The notes under the pieces are model-generated. The model was not told the DNA's origin and made no database searches. It saw nothing but the letters and a program-made list of their open reading frames with translations. This document shows positions 37,887-49,700 of a stretch of 64,000 nt of DNA, one piece after another (the first letter of the stretch is position 1; the number at the start of each line of letters is the position of its first letter). The DNA is taken from NCBI RefSeq assembly GCF_000340215.1, contig NW_006921534.1, positions 3,657,041 to 3,721,040 of the forward strand, read 5' to 3'. The translations under genes were made by a program, and so were the position numbers. This DNA comes from Pseudocercospora fijiensis CIRAD86. Its lineage: Eukaryota; Ascomycota; Dothideomycetes; Mycosphaerellales; Mycosphaerellaceae.

Positions 37887-38084
37887 TATTAGGACTAAAG
37901 AGGTTACACGTAATTAGTATGTAACCGGGCTCGAGTAAAGCTAGGGTCTCGATGCCTTAGGCAGGGCTTAGCGCTTAGTAGTAGGCTAACTTGCCTACCT
38001 TCCTCCCTCTCCTTCTAGCTCCTTATCGGAATACTACCTATACCTACTACTACCCTATCTACCTACTAACATACCCTTCTTACA
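37887..38084 (+). repeat. 3' LTR, Gypsy copy 1
   Basis: 198 bp. It has a one-base insertion relative to the 5' LTR within the R-start motif (ATCGGAATACTA). It ends CTTCTTACA and is followed by the CTAAA target duplication. Confidence 0.93.
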
Positions 38085-38379
38085 CTAAAATATAATAACT
38101 TAATAAAAGTTAGGGCCCCTTTAGGCTTAGTGCGGCTTAAAATAAGCGAATAGCCGACTCTAATTAGTATAGCTAAGGAACTTTAATATTGTAGCAATTC
38201 GGAAGGGTATAGACGTCGCAATATATATCATAAGATTCGCAACGCTAAGCGGCTATAATAGTAGTATTTTTGATACTATATTAGTCGTTTACGCCGAATC
38301 CGGCGGTGCCTACTCGCGGCGCTATTTACTCGAGGCAGTATACTCGATTACGCGGGCGGCACCTAAGACTTTCTATAGG

Positions 38380-39720
38380 GTTTTCGCCGTTCGGATTAGA
38401 CTTACTATACCCGTTCCGGCCTATATAGGACTAACTATACTAAGCGTTTAAAATAAGACTTATTCTACGCGTTCCGGATAGTACTACTCGCTATAGATGT
38501 TCTATAGAGCACTCGCTAAGCTTTTAGAATAGGGCTTGTCCTACGCGTTCCGGATAGTACTACTCGCTATAGGTATTCTATAGGGTACTCGCTATAAGCA
38601 GTTCGAATACTATTTGCTATAGGCGTTTTATACGCGTTCCGGATAAGACTTAGTATAAGCGTTTCGTATTAGAATTGCTGTATAGCGCGTTCTAAATAGG
38701 GCATAGTATAGGCGTTATAGATAGTAGTATGCTATAGATATTCTATAGCGTACCCGCTATATGCGTTTTATAAGGTACTCGTAGTAGGCGTTATATAGGG
38801 TACTCGCTATAAACGTTTTTAGTAGTATTTACTATAACCGTTTTGGATATAACTTGCTATAAGTATTCTAAATAGTACTTGCTATAGGTATTTTAGATAG
38901 TACTACTTACTATAAGCGTTCTTAATAGTACTTACTATTAGCGTTCCGAATTAGACTTTCTATACGCGTTCCGGATAGTACTTACTATACGCGTTCCGGA
39001 TAGGACTTGTATATGCGTTTCGGATTAGAATTACTATATAGCGTGTTCTAAATAAAACTTAGTATAAGCGTTATAGATAGTAGTACTACCTATTAGCGCT
39101 CCCGATTAGAGTTACTATACGCGTTCTAAATAGTACTTAGTATTATAAGTATTCTAAATTAGAATTCCTATAAGTATTTTAGATTAAAATTACTATAGGC
39201 GTTTTAGATTAGACTTACTATACGCCTTATAGATAGTACTTACTATAAGCGTTCCGACTTAGAAAGAACTACCTACTATAGATATTTCGAATAGTACTCG
39301 CTATAGGTATTCCGGATAGTATTATAGTAATTACTATAGGCGTATTCCGGAAGTAGTTACTTTAGATATTTTAGAGCGTTTTAGATTAGACTTACTATAC
39401 GCCTTATAGATAGTACTTACTATAAGCGTTCCTACTTAGAAAGAACTACCTACTATAGATATTTCGAATAGTACTCGCTATAGGTATTCCGAATAGTAAT
39501 TACTATAGCCGTATTCCGGAAGTAGTTACTTTAGATATTTTAGACTATCTTACTATAAGCGTTTCTAATAGTACTTACTATAAGCGTTTCTAAATAGTGT
39601 TTTCTAATACCTATAACGCGTTCCGGATTAATATTGCTATTAGCGTTTTAGATATAATTTACTATACGCGTTTTAGATTAGGCCTACTATAGGCGTTCTA
39701 GATAAGACTTACTATAGCTA
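38380..39720. repeat. Degenerate ~24-30-bp minisatellite (CGCGTTCCGGATAGTACT..)
   Basis: Dozens of imperfect units built from CTATAxGCGTTCCGGAT or CTATAGGTATTCTATAG-type halves separated by TAGTACT or AGACTT. A longer repeat (ATTACTATAGGCG..TTAGATATTTTAGA) is duplicated near 39170-39370 and 39385-39560. No coding frame is apparent. The preceding 38090-38380 holds no gene I can identify. Confidence 0.75.
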
Positions 39721-39738
39721 CTCGTCGCCTTAGGCTTC

Positions 39739-39763
39739 TTATATAGCTCTTCGAGCTATATAA
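39739..39763. other. Perfect 11-bp hairpin next to a TATATAAA motif
   Basis: TTATATAGCTC (39739-39749), loop TTC, GAGCTATATAA (39753-39763). It lies between the minisatellite and the coding-like fragment to the right. TATATAAAC could be a core promoter element, but no transcript start can be assigned. Confidence 0.5.
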
Positions 39764-39949
39764 ACACTAGTAAGCATTAACTGCATACTTAAGTGTCTTA
39801 GTAACACCGGCTTAGGTATACGACCTAGGGCATAAAGAAGACCTAATCCCTCGTATAGGCCTAAAGTCTATTATATCTAGACTTGCCTTAAAAATCTGCT
39901 TCTAATACTAGGTTACTAGCCTCTCTAATATCCTTCTACCTCTTACGAA

Positions 39950-40490
39950 TAAGTGCTTCGATTAATAACGTTAATTCCACTCCTAAAAAGGATAGACAAG
40001 ACTCTTCTATAGCGAAGACTAGAACTAGCATTACCGGAAAGATTAAAAAGAATCTCGAGAAGATGCATCTACCTAGTAGATTAAGTATATCTAGCTCTAA
40101 CTAGATCGAGATAAAGTCTATTCGATCTTCCTCTTCCTCTATATAAAGCTACTCCCTACCGCTACCTTATACTACGTAGATAGTAAGTAAGCTAAAAACA
40201 AAGCTAAAGCCTAGAGCGCAAAGTAGGACTTTTAATAACGTCGGTCGTTACTTAAATTAATAGCTCTTTAACAATATAAGCATTACCGATGCTATTAAGA
40301 CTCTATTTAAGAGATAAAGCCGTTTCGACGGGGCGCTAGGAGTGTATAGAAATTAGGAGCTAAACGATAGGATAGTTAAGAGGATCGCTAGATACGATAA
40401 AGTATATCTAGAGACTTATACCTTCTATCTAAAAAGCAAGGGTATTAACTGCCTAGGTAGTCGTAGGTAGTAATAGTTATTCCTAGCAAA
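39950..40490 (+). pseudogene. Unrecognised coding-like fragment, RIP-mutated
   Basis: One plus-strand frame reads about 170 codons with roughly nine RIP-type stops and natural composition: a Lys/Ser-rich start (STPKKDRQDSS, KIKKNLEKMHLPSRLSISSS), then DAIKTLFKR, DRIVKRIARYDKVYLETYTF and YLKSKGINCLGSRR. I recognise no family and cannot tell element sequence from host gene. It lies next to the MET17-like remnant on the opposite strand. Confidence 0.35.
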
Positions 40491-40771
40491 CGTCGTAATC
40501 TAGCTAGAAGTCTATTAGCGATAGCGAGGAGTGCTACGTAGGCAAACCTAGAGAATAAAGACGCGAACGATACTATAAGAAAGAGGAAGCAGCTATAGTA
40601 GAGCGTATATACATTCGGACAAGGTAGGGAGTCTTTCGTAAGGCTAGGCTAGTCTAGCTATTATCGAACGAGGTTCCCTTATACGTTACAATTCTGCGTT
40701 TCATTTTAGGTCGTACTATATATAGTATAGGCATAAGCGAAGCCTCTCGCCTTCTCCTAGCGTTTCTTTAT

Positions 40772-41430
<659 letters not shown>

Positions 41431-42227
41431 ATCTACGCGCGAATGTTAGTAAGCTTACTAGGTTATAGTTACTATATAGGCTGCTTACTTTACTAATCTA
41501 TTCTAAGAGCTATTATAGACGAGATTTTGCTCGTATATACTATTAAAGGATTAGGTTGCTTCTACTTCTTTTCCCGTAGAGGGTAGATAGTAGCAGTTAC
41601 GGATTAAGGTTGCTAGAAGGTAGACTACTATATAGTAGAAACAGTTTAATAGCTACAAGATTTCGTAATCGACCCCGCCTCGGACGCGAATTAAAAAGTG
41701 CAAGCTCGAACGGCTTTACGCGTTAGCTAATCTAAGCCTATAAGCCTAGCTAGTCCTAAGTACGCTATTGCTATCCTTCGCAGAAAACAAAGGTAGATAG
41801 CGCACGACGACCGCCTCTCTCCCTAATTAACGTATAATAATGTATAGCGTCTATATTACGCTTATTATACCCGACGCATTCCGTTAGGCCGCCCTATTCT
41901 AACGACTTCGACTTTCTTTTTACGCTCGCGAGACCGAGCGAACGTATTAAGACGTACGTCCTTGCTTCGAGCTACACGATTGGCCCCGACCGCGAGCTGC
42001 CTAAAGCGGCGAGTCTTCGTTAGCCGAATAGGAATACCGGGTAGTAAGTATAAGTAAGGAACGGCATGCATTAGGCTATCTCTTACTAAGCTCGGAGACC
42101 TAACTCCGCCTACCTGTCCTATTACTGCTCGCTAAATTATCGGTTACTTCCTTTCTAGAATTATACCCGTTTGTATCGTCTTTACTGCTTACTGCGCGCC
42201 CTTCGACGTTGCCGTGCCTAGCCTTGA
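41431..42227. other. Host flank with decreasing RIP signal
   Basis: Lies upstream of the MET17-like remnant and immediately left of the Copia insertion. No reading frame is convincing; the 68-codon minus frame at 41865-42071 has no recognisable content. CpA and TpG become more frequent towards 42227. Removing Copia would join this sequence to the DJ-1 gene's 3' flank. Confidence 0.55.
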
Positions 42228-42529
42228 TCTTAGAAATAAGCTTTGTTAGCCTCAAAGCGAGTGAATAATAATTTCGGGCTGCTTTGTCCTTATATCCTTC
42301 TTTATATATATACAGCCTTTATATATAAAGAAATAAGATTACGAGGCGTAATACGGCGCCTCTAGAACTATCGGATATACCGATACTATTGTCGGAGTAG
42401 CCGACAATAGTAAGGATACTCGATAATAGGAAGGACTAAATATATATATGCCTAGGATAGTCACTAGTTTAGATAGAACACAACGAACACAATACAGTTC
42501 AGCCTATACTACTACTACACAATTCAATA
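42228..42529 (+). repeat. 5' LTR of Copia element
   Basis: Starts TCTTAGAAATAAGC (TCTTGGAAATAAGC in the 3' LTR) and ends CAATTCAATA (CAATTCAACA in the 3' LTR). It contains the palindrome CTTTATATATAAAG and a 12-bp-arm hairpin TACTATTGTCGG/CCGACAATAGTA at 42384-42412 with a five-base loop. Confidence 0.95.
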
Positions 42530-42544
42530 GGTTATAAGCCCGGC
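42530..42544 (+). other. Copia primer-binding site, half-tRNA type
   Basis: GGTTATAAGCCCGGC follows the LTR directly. It fits the complement of the initiator tRNA-Met anticodon arm (GGTTATGAGCCC-like), with one TG to TA change. Copia elements are known to prime from a tRNA half. The exact tRNA should be confirmed from the host genome. Confidence 0.6.
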
Positions 42545-43072
42545 TAGCTCTTAACCTAAGATACTAAGCCTTACTCGCTATCGACTACTATTCGAAATAC
42601 CCTACCGATCTTACTATATATCGATAACGGATACTTTTAATCCAGACGACTATCGATATATAAACGACTTATATAACTAATCCCCGAGTATACTACTATA
42701 CGAAGACAATAACGGCGGACAAGAACAATACCAATCAAATACTCTAAATACGGATACTCGACTACTATCAAAAATCGAAACAAACGACTCTTTCGTAATT
42801 ACAATGGTTACTATCAAAACTATTGTAGTTTCAAAAGACCCTCGAAGAGAAACTCAAGCTACCGAAGGTAGTGAAAACCGATAGATTAATCTATTAATCT
42901 ATAAGAAAGACCTACGCTACTAGTCTTAATCTAAAGAATTAACCTACTCCTTATACTTACTCTACTTAAGATAGCTTCTTAAGTAAGAATATACGGTTTA
43001 GGATAAACAGCTACAGATTAAACTAGTGATTAAACTATAATCATTAGAAAAAGACAACCTATATCTATCAAA

Positions 43073-46000
43073 ATGACCGACCGACTTATACCGGAATCCG
43101 ATAAGCTAGTCGGTAGTAGTAACTACGAGATCTGGTCCGAAAAAGTTAAGAATATCTTAACTTATAAAGGATACGAAGGGGCCCTAGAAGAGAATCCTAG
43201 TAATAACGAGTTAACCCTAAGATCGGCACTCTCTATACTAAGGTTAACCCTTAAAGACGGGCCTCTATTACAAGTAAAAACCGCTACGACGCCGGCTGAA
43301 GCTTAGAATATCTTAGAAAAACGGTACTCTCCGAAGGGATTCGCCGCCGAATACCAACTATTCTGCAAGCTATTTAATTATAACCTAGCTATTGCTAGTA
43401 CTATAGAGACCTACGTAAACGAATATACTAGGCTTATAAGTGCCCTAGAAGCTAGAGGAATAGCTATACCCGAAAAGCTATCGATTTCGCTACTACTAAA
43501 CGGAGTCGACGAAAACTACTCTACCTTTATTACTACGATTACGAATCGATCTAGAGACGATAGCCAAGATATACTATACCTAGACGATATAGTAAACGGC
43601 CTCTTAGACCAATCTCGACGGTTAGAAACCTATGAAACTGCTAGGGTCCTTTATACTAATAGCGGTTTTCGGACTACTCCGGCAGCCCCTATTAGTAATA
43701 ATCGAGTTAGCAAATTAAGGAATCCGCATTTAAAATGCACCTACTGTATCGGAAAAGGTCGTACGGGTATAGGACACTTAGAAAATAAGTGTTGGATTAA
43801 ATACCCGGAGAAAAAACCAAGCTACCTTAAGAATAAGGACTTAGGAGCTACCGAACAAGAAGCCCACTATACGAGGGACCTAAATACGACTAAGGACGCG
43901 TATAATATCGAGTTATCTAGTATGAATCAAAGCTATCCCGATACAGATATACTCGATACCGACCGAGACCTAAACGAAGAAGTAGTACTCTACGCTAGTA
44001 ACGAGGCTACTAACGAACAACCTAAGGACTCGAATACGAACCTAACGTCTTATATTCGCGATATATCGGCAAAAAACACGAATCGAACCGTCCAGTTTCT
44101 ATTGGATTCGGCTTGTACCTCGCACATTATAAACGAAAGGGCTTATTTTAAGACCTATACTACCCGGAATACACCCGTTAAATGGGGTAGTAAGGAAACT
44201 ATAATATCACCCGGATACGGAGACGTACAATTAACCTTTACGGATACGAAAGAACCGTATATCTTAAAGGATTGCCTTTATATGCCGAATTTCGAAGTAA
44301 ACCTCGTATCCGTAGCAAAATTAGACGCCGCCGGAGTCCAAGTACATCTTCAAGACGGTCAAGCCTACCTATTAGAGGTTAATAATAAGCGAGCAAGATC
44401 CCTTACTATCGGACGACGTATCGGGAACCTATACCGGTTAATTTATACGATACCGATAGAAGCCGGAGAACTAGCCGCTATAGCGACAACTACCGATATA
44501 AATCCCGAAGCTTACGTCTATCGAGATCCTTATCGAGAGTTACATATACGCTTAGGACATATAGGATATCCTGCTATGTCTAAAATAATAGAAAATACTA
44601 CCGGAACCTCGATTATAAAAGAAGATCTTACTAGTAATAAGAATCTTACTTGCGAGGTATGTCTTAAAGCGAAATTCTCTAAGACTATAAGTCGAGAAAT
44701 AAGTAAACCGGCTAATAGCTATCTAGATAAAGTAACTACAGATCTCTGCGGCCCTATAGAACCTATCTCTATAGACGGCTTTCGTTACTTTATATCTTTT
44801 CTAGATAGTTATAGTCGTTTTATTACTACGTATACTTTACGCTTTAAAACCGAAGTACTCTCTACTATTAAACATTATAAACTACACTCCGAAAACGAGT
44901 TTAGTAATAATATACAACGCCCGAGCCTTAAAAGATTTAAAACCGATAACGGTACGGAATTCGTTAATAAACCTACAACCGAATTCTTAAAGAACTCCGG
45001 TATTAGACACGAACTGTCGGCTCCTTATACTCCGGAACAAAACGGCCTAATCGAAAGACCTAATCGAACTCTACTATATAGAGTACGGGCGTTACTAATT
45101 CAATCCGGACTAAGCAAAAGATTTTGGCAATTCGCCTTAGAAACCGCGGAATATATCTATGTTAGGACACCGCATAGTGCCCTCGGTTTTAAAACGCCTT
45201 ACGAGCTAAAATATAAGGAGAAACCCGACCTAAGTAATATAAGAACGTTCGGTTCTATTGCTTACTATACGAACAAGACGCCGAAAAAGCTAGAATCTAG
45301 AGTACGAAGAGCTATACTAATTGGTTTTAGTACTAAACAATACAAACTATACGACTTAGAAGCTAGGCGCGTAGTTTGGTCTCGAAACGTTAAGATACTC
45401 GATAGAGTATTCTTAAGTAGTACTACTTATACTACTAAAGAATCTATTAGTACGGATACACTACAAGATATACCGACTATAGAACTTAATACTATTAGAG
45501 ATATTACTACTCAAAACGATAGTAATGTACTGCCGGGGCCTAGCGATAATATGCCAGAAGAATTAGAGAGCTTAGAAGTTACTCTACCTAAGAAACAGTC
45601 TCTAGACGCCCCGGAATCTACTACTAGTATACAAGAAGAGCCTAAATATAAAAGGCCTAGACTAGCCAAAGACGAGGCTAATACCCGAATACGGGATATG
45701 TTTGATCTATACGAAGGATATAGAAACAACGACGAAATAGCGTACTTAGCGGACGATAATATTACCGATCCGGATACGTATAAAGATGCTATTAATAGTC
45801 CTAATTCCGAGAAGTGGAAAGAGTCTATGCTTAAAGAAATAACCGATCTACAAGCTCAAAACACCTAGGAACTAGTAGAACTACCGCCGGACCGAAAAGC
45901 GCTAAAGCCTAAAAGGACGCTTCGTTTATAAATCAAAATTAAACGAGAAAGGCGAGGTAGTAAAACATAAATCCCGATGGGTAGTAAAAGGGTATAACCA

Positions 46001-47304
46001 AGTAAAAGGGATTGATTACGATTAAACCTTTAGCCAAACGGCAAGGCCCGAAACTTGGCGATCGTTATTCTACTTAGCGGCTTATTTTAATTGGGAAATA
46101 GAACAGTAGGATATAAAATCCGCGTTCCCAAATGCCGAAATAGACAAGGAAATATACGTCGAACAGCCTATAGGCTATACGGACAATACGAATAAGGTAT
46201 GCCGTCTAAATAAGGCATTATACGGATTAAAACAGTCTCCTAGGCAATGGTTTAAGAAGCTAAGTAGCCTACTAGCTACTATAGGTTTTAAACCGATACC
46301 TAAGGACGAGGCTGCCTTTATAAATAAGGAAACTAATATCCGAATTACGTGCCACGTTAACGACTTACTTATATTCGGTCCGAATAAAAAAGATATCGAC
46401 TCTATACGAGAATATCTCTCTAAGACGGTAGAAGTTACCGATCTAGGTCCTGTACGATACTATCTAGGTATAGAAGTATCTAGGGATAGGCCTAATAGGG
46501 TAGTAGAACTCTCCCAAAAGGCATATATTAAAAAGATACTAAAGAGGTTTAATAAAGAAACTAGCGCTAGCGTAGCTACTCCTACGGAGCAAGGAGTAAT
46601 CCTAAAACAGTCTACGGCTAAAGCGTCTATAGAACTAAGAAGACCTATCTAAGTATCAAAAACAAGTAGGGTCTCTTATATACTTAGCTATACAAACGAG
46701 ACCCGACCTATCTTTCGCGGTAGGGCAAGTAGCAAGATATATGTCTAATCCGGATAGGACTCATTTTAGAGCCCTAGATAGGATTTGGAAATATCTTAAT
46801 GCTAATCAGAATGGCCTTGTTTATCGGGCTAATCGTCCGCCGCTTCTTAAAGGTTACTGCGACTCCGATTACGGGGGCAATTTAGATAACCGAAAATCAA
46901 CTACGGCGTATATCTTTACGCTAGGCGATAAGGCACCGGTATCTTGGGTTAGTAAGCTCTAAAAGACCGTAGCGCTTAGTAGTTGCGAGGCTGAATACAT
47001 AGCTCTAACGGAAGCTACTCGGGAATACTAATTCCTATCTAATTTAATAGTATCCTTAGATATAAATCTAGAAGGAAATACTATAGCTACCGATAGCTAA
47101 AGTGCTATAGCACTAGCACAAAATCCAGAGCATCACTCTAGGACAAACCATATCGATATACGATATCATTATATAAGAGAACTACTTGAAAACAAAGTAA
47201 TATCTCTAGTATATATAAATACAAAAGATCAAATCGCCGATCTACTAACTAAGGCACTATCGGCACCTATATTTACTAGACTAAAGGATTTATTAGGCCT
47301 ATAA
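43073..47304 (+). pseudogene. Copia gag-pol polyprotein, lightly RIP-broken
   Basis: Starts MTDRLIPESDKLVGSSNYEI at 43073. A TAG at 43304-43306 sits in AEAxNILEKRY, where Trp is usual. A CCHC-like knuckle lies near 43735-43795 (CTYCIGKG.. HLENKC). From 43307 to 45865 the frame is open: protease LDSACTSH (Asp at 44105), the integrase zinc region with CEVCLKAKF near 44650, and DDE residues in TDLCGPI, KTDNGTEF and PEQNGLIER. A TAG at 45866-45868 (NTxELVELPP) and a +1 shift near 45915 enter RT. RT includes YGLKQSPRQW at 46221, and its usual YVDD is HVND at 46353-46364. A second +1 shift near 46640 precedes RNase H (YCDSDYGGN, near 46856). Natural stop at 47302-47304. Confidence 0.92.
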
Positions 47305-47721
47305 GGACTTAAGCAACCGTCTAGAATCGAAACTGCCCTAGAAAATAAAAAGATATACGTAATATACTCTATAGAAGAGTACGTATACTTATGTTCTATT
47401 TAGTATAGAACTCCTAACCCTAGAACAAAACCGAGTATACTATTCGATTCTACGTATAAAACTTCCTAGATCTATATACTTAGGGTGTTATACGACTATC
47501 TAATAGTATTAAACTAACGGTCGAAAAAGACTCTCTATAAAACGACGAGGTGACGTCGGAAGAGACTTTGCGGAAAATTACCGGATTAAGCCTAGTTAGT
47601 CCGGGGAAATCTAGGGAAACTAAAAATCTACTAAACAATACTTCATTCCCTCGAAGTACGACAAAACCTACGATTCTATATAATAGGATTGTTTATCGGC
47701 TATCTACCGCTTACGGGGGTG
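47305..47721 (+). other. Copia 3' untranslated region with likely polypurine tract
   Basis: About 417 bp between the polyprotein stop and the 3' LTR. A short open frame at 47550-47762 crosses into the LTR and has no support. GGGGGTG at 47715-47721 abuts the LTR and is the likely plus-strand primer. Confidence 0.7.
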
Positions 47722-48023
47722 TCTTGGAAATAAGCTTTATTAGCCTCAAAGCGAGTGAATGATAATTTCGGGCTACTTTGTCCTTATATCCTTCTTTATA
47801 TATATACAGCCTTTATATATAAAGAAATAAGATTACGAGGCGTAATACGGCGCCTCTAGAACTATCGGATATACCGATACTATTGTCGGAGTAGCCGACA
47901 ATAGTAAGGATACTCGACAATAGGAAGGACTGAATATATATATGCCTAGGATAGTCACTAGTTTGGATAGAACACAACGAACACAACACAGTTCAGCCTA
48001 CACTACTACTACACAATTCAACA
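47722..48023 (+). repeat. 3' LTR of Copia element
   Basis: 302 bp, ten transitions from the 5' LTR. It ends CAATTCAACA and is followed directly by CTTGA and unmutated host sequence. Confidence 0.95.
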
Positions 48024-48096
48024 CTTGACGACGGCAACTGGCTCCCTGCTGACCATGACTCTATAATATGTACTCTTGCACTCCTAGCATCGCGAA

Positions 48097-49031
48097 CTAC
48101 CCGAACAACTTTTCCAGCAGTCTCGCAGTGACTCTCGCAAGATAGTCCTGTACACTCGGGCATATGCCCAGCAAACTCCAAGTCTGTCGACTCCTGCTGT
48201 ACTTCAATTGCTGGATTTTGGCCAGTAATGAGATTGTTGGCCTTGCCGCTTATGGCAACCTTTGGCTGCCATGGCTCCGCCTTAACGAACTTGCCTCCGT
48301 TGGCTATGAGCTGAGTCTCCAGCATGAACGGCATGGCGCTGGAAAGTTGGACTTGATCCTCTTCAGTGTTTGTGAATCCAGTCACCTCGTGGCCAGCAAC
48401 CAAGTAGGACCCGTCCGTCAACTTGGCATTGGCCAGTGCGGCAGGTCCATGGCAGACTGCAGAGACGACCTTGTTTTTCTCGTAGAACTCCTTGATCAAT
48501 GTGTGGGATTCTGGATCGGTAGCAAGATCGAACATCTGTCAAAGAAAAAAATGTGCAATCAGTAAAGGCTGCAGTATACCACTAGGCTTTGGAGCCGTCT
48601 GGACTTACCGGTCCGTGTCCGCCGACATAGAAGATGCCATCGAACTCATCAGCCTCGCCAATATACTTGCTCAGCTTTTCCGTGTTCTTCCAGAGTGATT
48701 CCTTCTCTTTCAAGAATTTCATGGCCTCGGCATCCTCCTTGAACATCTCAACAGAGGCAGGGTCCAATGGCGCCGCTCCTCCTTTTGGAGAGGCTACCAC
48801 AATATCGGCCCAGGGCTCTATCTTGTAGTATGGATGAGCGAATTCGGGAAGATACCATCCTGTGGGCTTGTCGAGATGGCCCATTTTGTCATGGGAAGCT
48901 GTTTCATCGTTCAGCTAAGATATCGAGGACGCGAACAGCAGCCACTCACAAAGGATGAATAGCACTCTCGGCCTGCCGCGATCCTCGTGGCGAGAGACCT
49001 TGTCCTTGATCTTGTCGATAACAGCAGCCAT
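48097..49031 (-). CDS. DJ-1/PfpI family protein, Hsp31-like (probable glutathione-independent glyoxalase)
   Basis: Spliced model on the minus strand: exons 49031-48950, 48898-48609, 48535-48203 and 48147-48097, giving 251 residues. Introns of 51 bp (GTGAGT..CAG) and 73 bp (GTAAGT..CAG, with TACTGAT before the acceptor) are well supported because they restore VLFILSSHDKMG and GGHGPMFDLATD. The third (55 bp, GTACAG..CAG) is inferred; it gives a short helical end (DYLARVTARLLEKLFG) before TAG. Expected catalytic residues are present: Glu46 in GWYLPE, Cys152-His153 in AVCHGPA and an acidic residue in NTEEDQV near 182-184. Hsp31-type members convert methylglyoxal to lactate or act as chaperones. 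The start is uncertain: an in-frame ATG at 49160 would add 43 residues. Normal CpA/TpG content shows no RIP. Confidence 0.9.
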
Positions 49032-49700
49032 TGTTGATCCTGCTGCTGTGCCGCTTGCTGCAATGGTTCCTGCTAGAGTGTAGGTTCCGTCGTTCGCGTT
49101 GAAAGTCGTTTGAGTAGAAGCGCGGATGATATATGTATGGCTACCTTTTGGCCCTTGCAAGCTGCCTCACTCCGAACGGTGCGAGGTATCTCCTGAGCTA
49201 CGTCAAGTGATGTCATGATGCGTGTCTTCAGTCAATCCTCCGTAGCGTCTTGTGGCAACGATGGGTTGCTTTCGCCGTGCGTCCACGCCATGCACCACTG
49301 TGATGGTTTGAAATCGGTGCGAGTCGCATACGAGGCTACGGCCGTGTTGGCTGGCTGGTCCATACATTGACGCTCAGGCTTGCGTCTTGCTACGACGTAA
49401 TTCTGGGCGACGTGACAGCTATCTTGCTGCTTGTTACCGGGGGGTTGATGCAGAGCGGGCAGGATAGCGTGGGCAGAAGGCAACAAGAAGACTTTGAGGG
49501 TTGGAATTGGAAAAGGTCGGTTGGTTGGTTGGTATGTCATTTGAAGCCTATTTGAAGACCTTTGATCTACGCGGCTTATGGATACGTGGCCTAATGCCCC
49601 CGTATCGGCTATAATTTGACCCGCTCCGTGCTAATCCTTCACCTCACTGTCGTTATAATTTTATGGATATTCCCGTCAACATTTGATTAGTGCGCCTTTT
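49032..49700. promoter_or_regulatory. 5' region of the DJ-1 gene, unmutated host DNA
   Basis: Normal dinucleotide composition with ordinary CpA/TpG. It contains an upstream ATG at 49215 (minus strand) opening a short frame MTSLDVAQEIPRTVRSEAAC, which could be a uORF or an alternative first exon, and no recognisable second gene. The RIP-type signal resumes at about 49680-49720, where the LINE remnant begins. Confidence 0.5.

Larger units (their letters stand above)
30970..38089 (+). mobile_element. Gypsy copy 1 (self-priming chromovirus), complete, with TSD
   Basis: The LTRs are 30975-31171 and 37887-38084. CTAAA precedes the first (30970-30974) and follows the second (38085-38089), a 5-bp target duplication. 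Internal order is gag, protease, RT, RNase H, integrase, chromodomain, a ~1.2-kb 3' untranslated part and the 3' LTR. It is clearly the same family as copy 2 at 50848-57996 but carries more stops. It inserted into the upstream flank of SNF2/ORF-Z copy B, so it is younger than that copy. Confidence 0.95.
42223..48028 (+). mobile_element. Ty1/Copia element, complete, with TSD CTTGA
   Basis: LTRs of 302 bp at 42228-42529 and 47722-48023. CTTGA occurs on both sides (42223-42227 and 48024-48028). The element proper is 5796 bp. The coding order gag, protease, integrase, RT, RNase H is that of Copia. The LTRs differ at ten sites, all CpA/TpA or TpG/TpA transitions, so they were probably identical at insertion and diverged by RIP. 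It inserted about 70 bp beyond the stop codon of the DJ-1 gene. Confidence 0.96.

Noticed and set aside
41865..42071. 68-codon minus-strand frame rich in Arg
   Set aside because: No recognisable motif. Chance openness in a GC-richer host flank is more likely.
42538..42550. GCCCGGCTAGCTC resembles the 5' end of tRNA-Lys
   Set aside because: Only 13 bases match and no cloverleaf follows. It overlaps the Copia primer-binding site and is in sense orientation to a tRNA, so I treat it as chance.
48164..48958. Several plus-strand open frames of 62-133 codons
   Set aside because: They are antisense shadows of the DJ-1 exons, which have conserved motifs and consistent splice sites on the minus strand.
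49073..49215. Minus-strand frame MTSLDVAQEIPRTVRSEAAC.. as an upstream gene or first exon
   Set aside because: Joining it to the DJ-1 exons through the GT..AG pair I could see breaks the reading frame. A uORF is possible, but I cannot support a separate gene.
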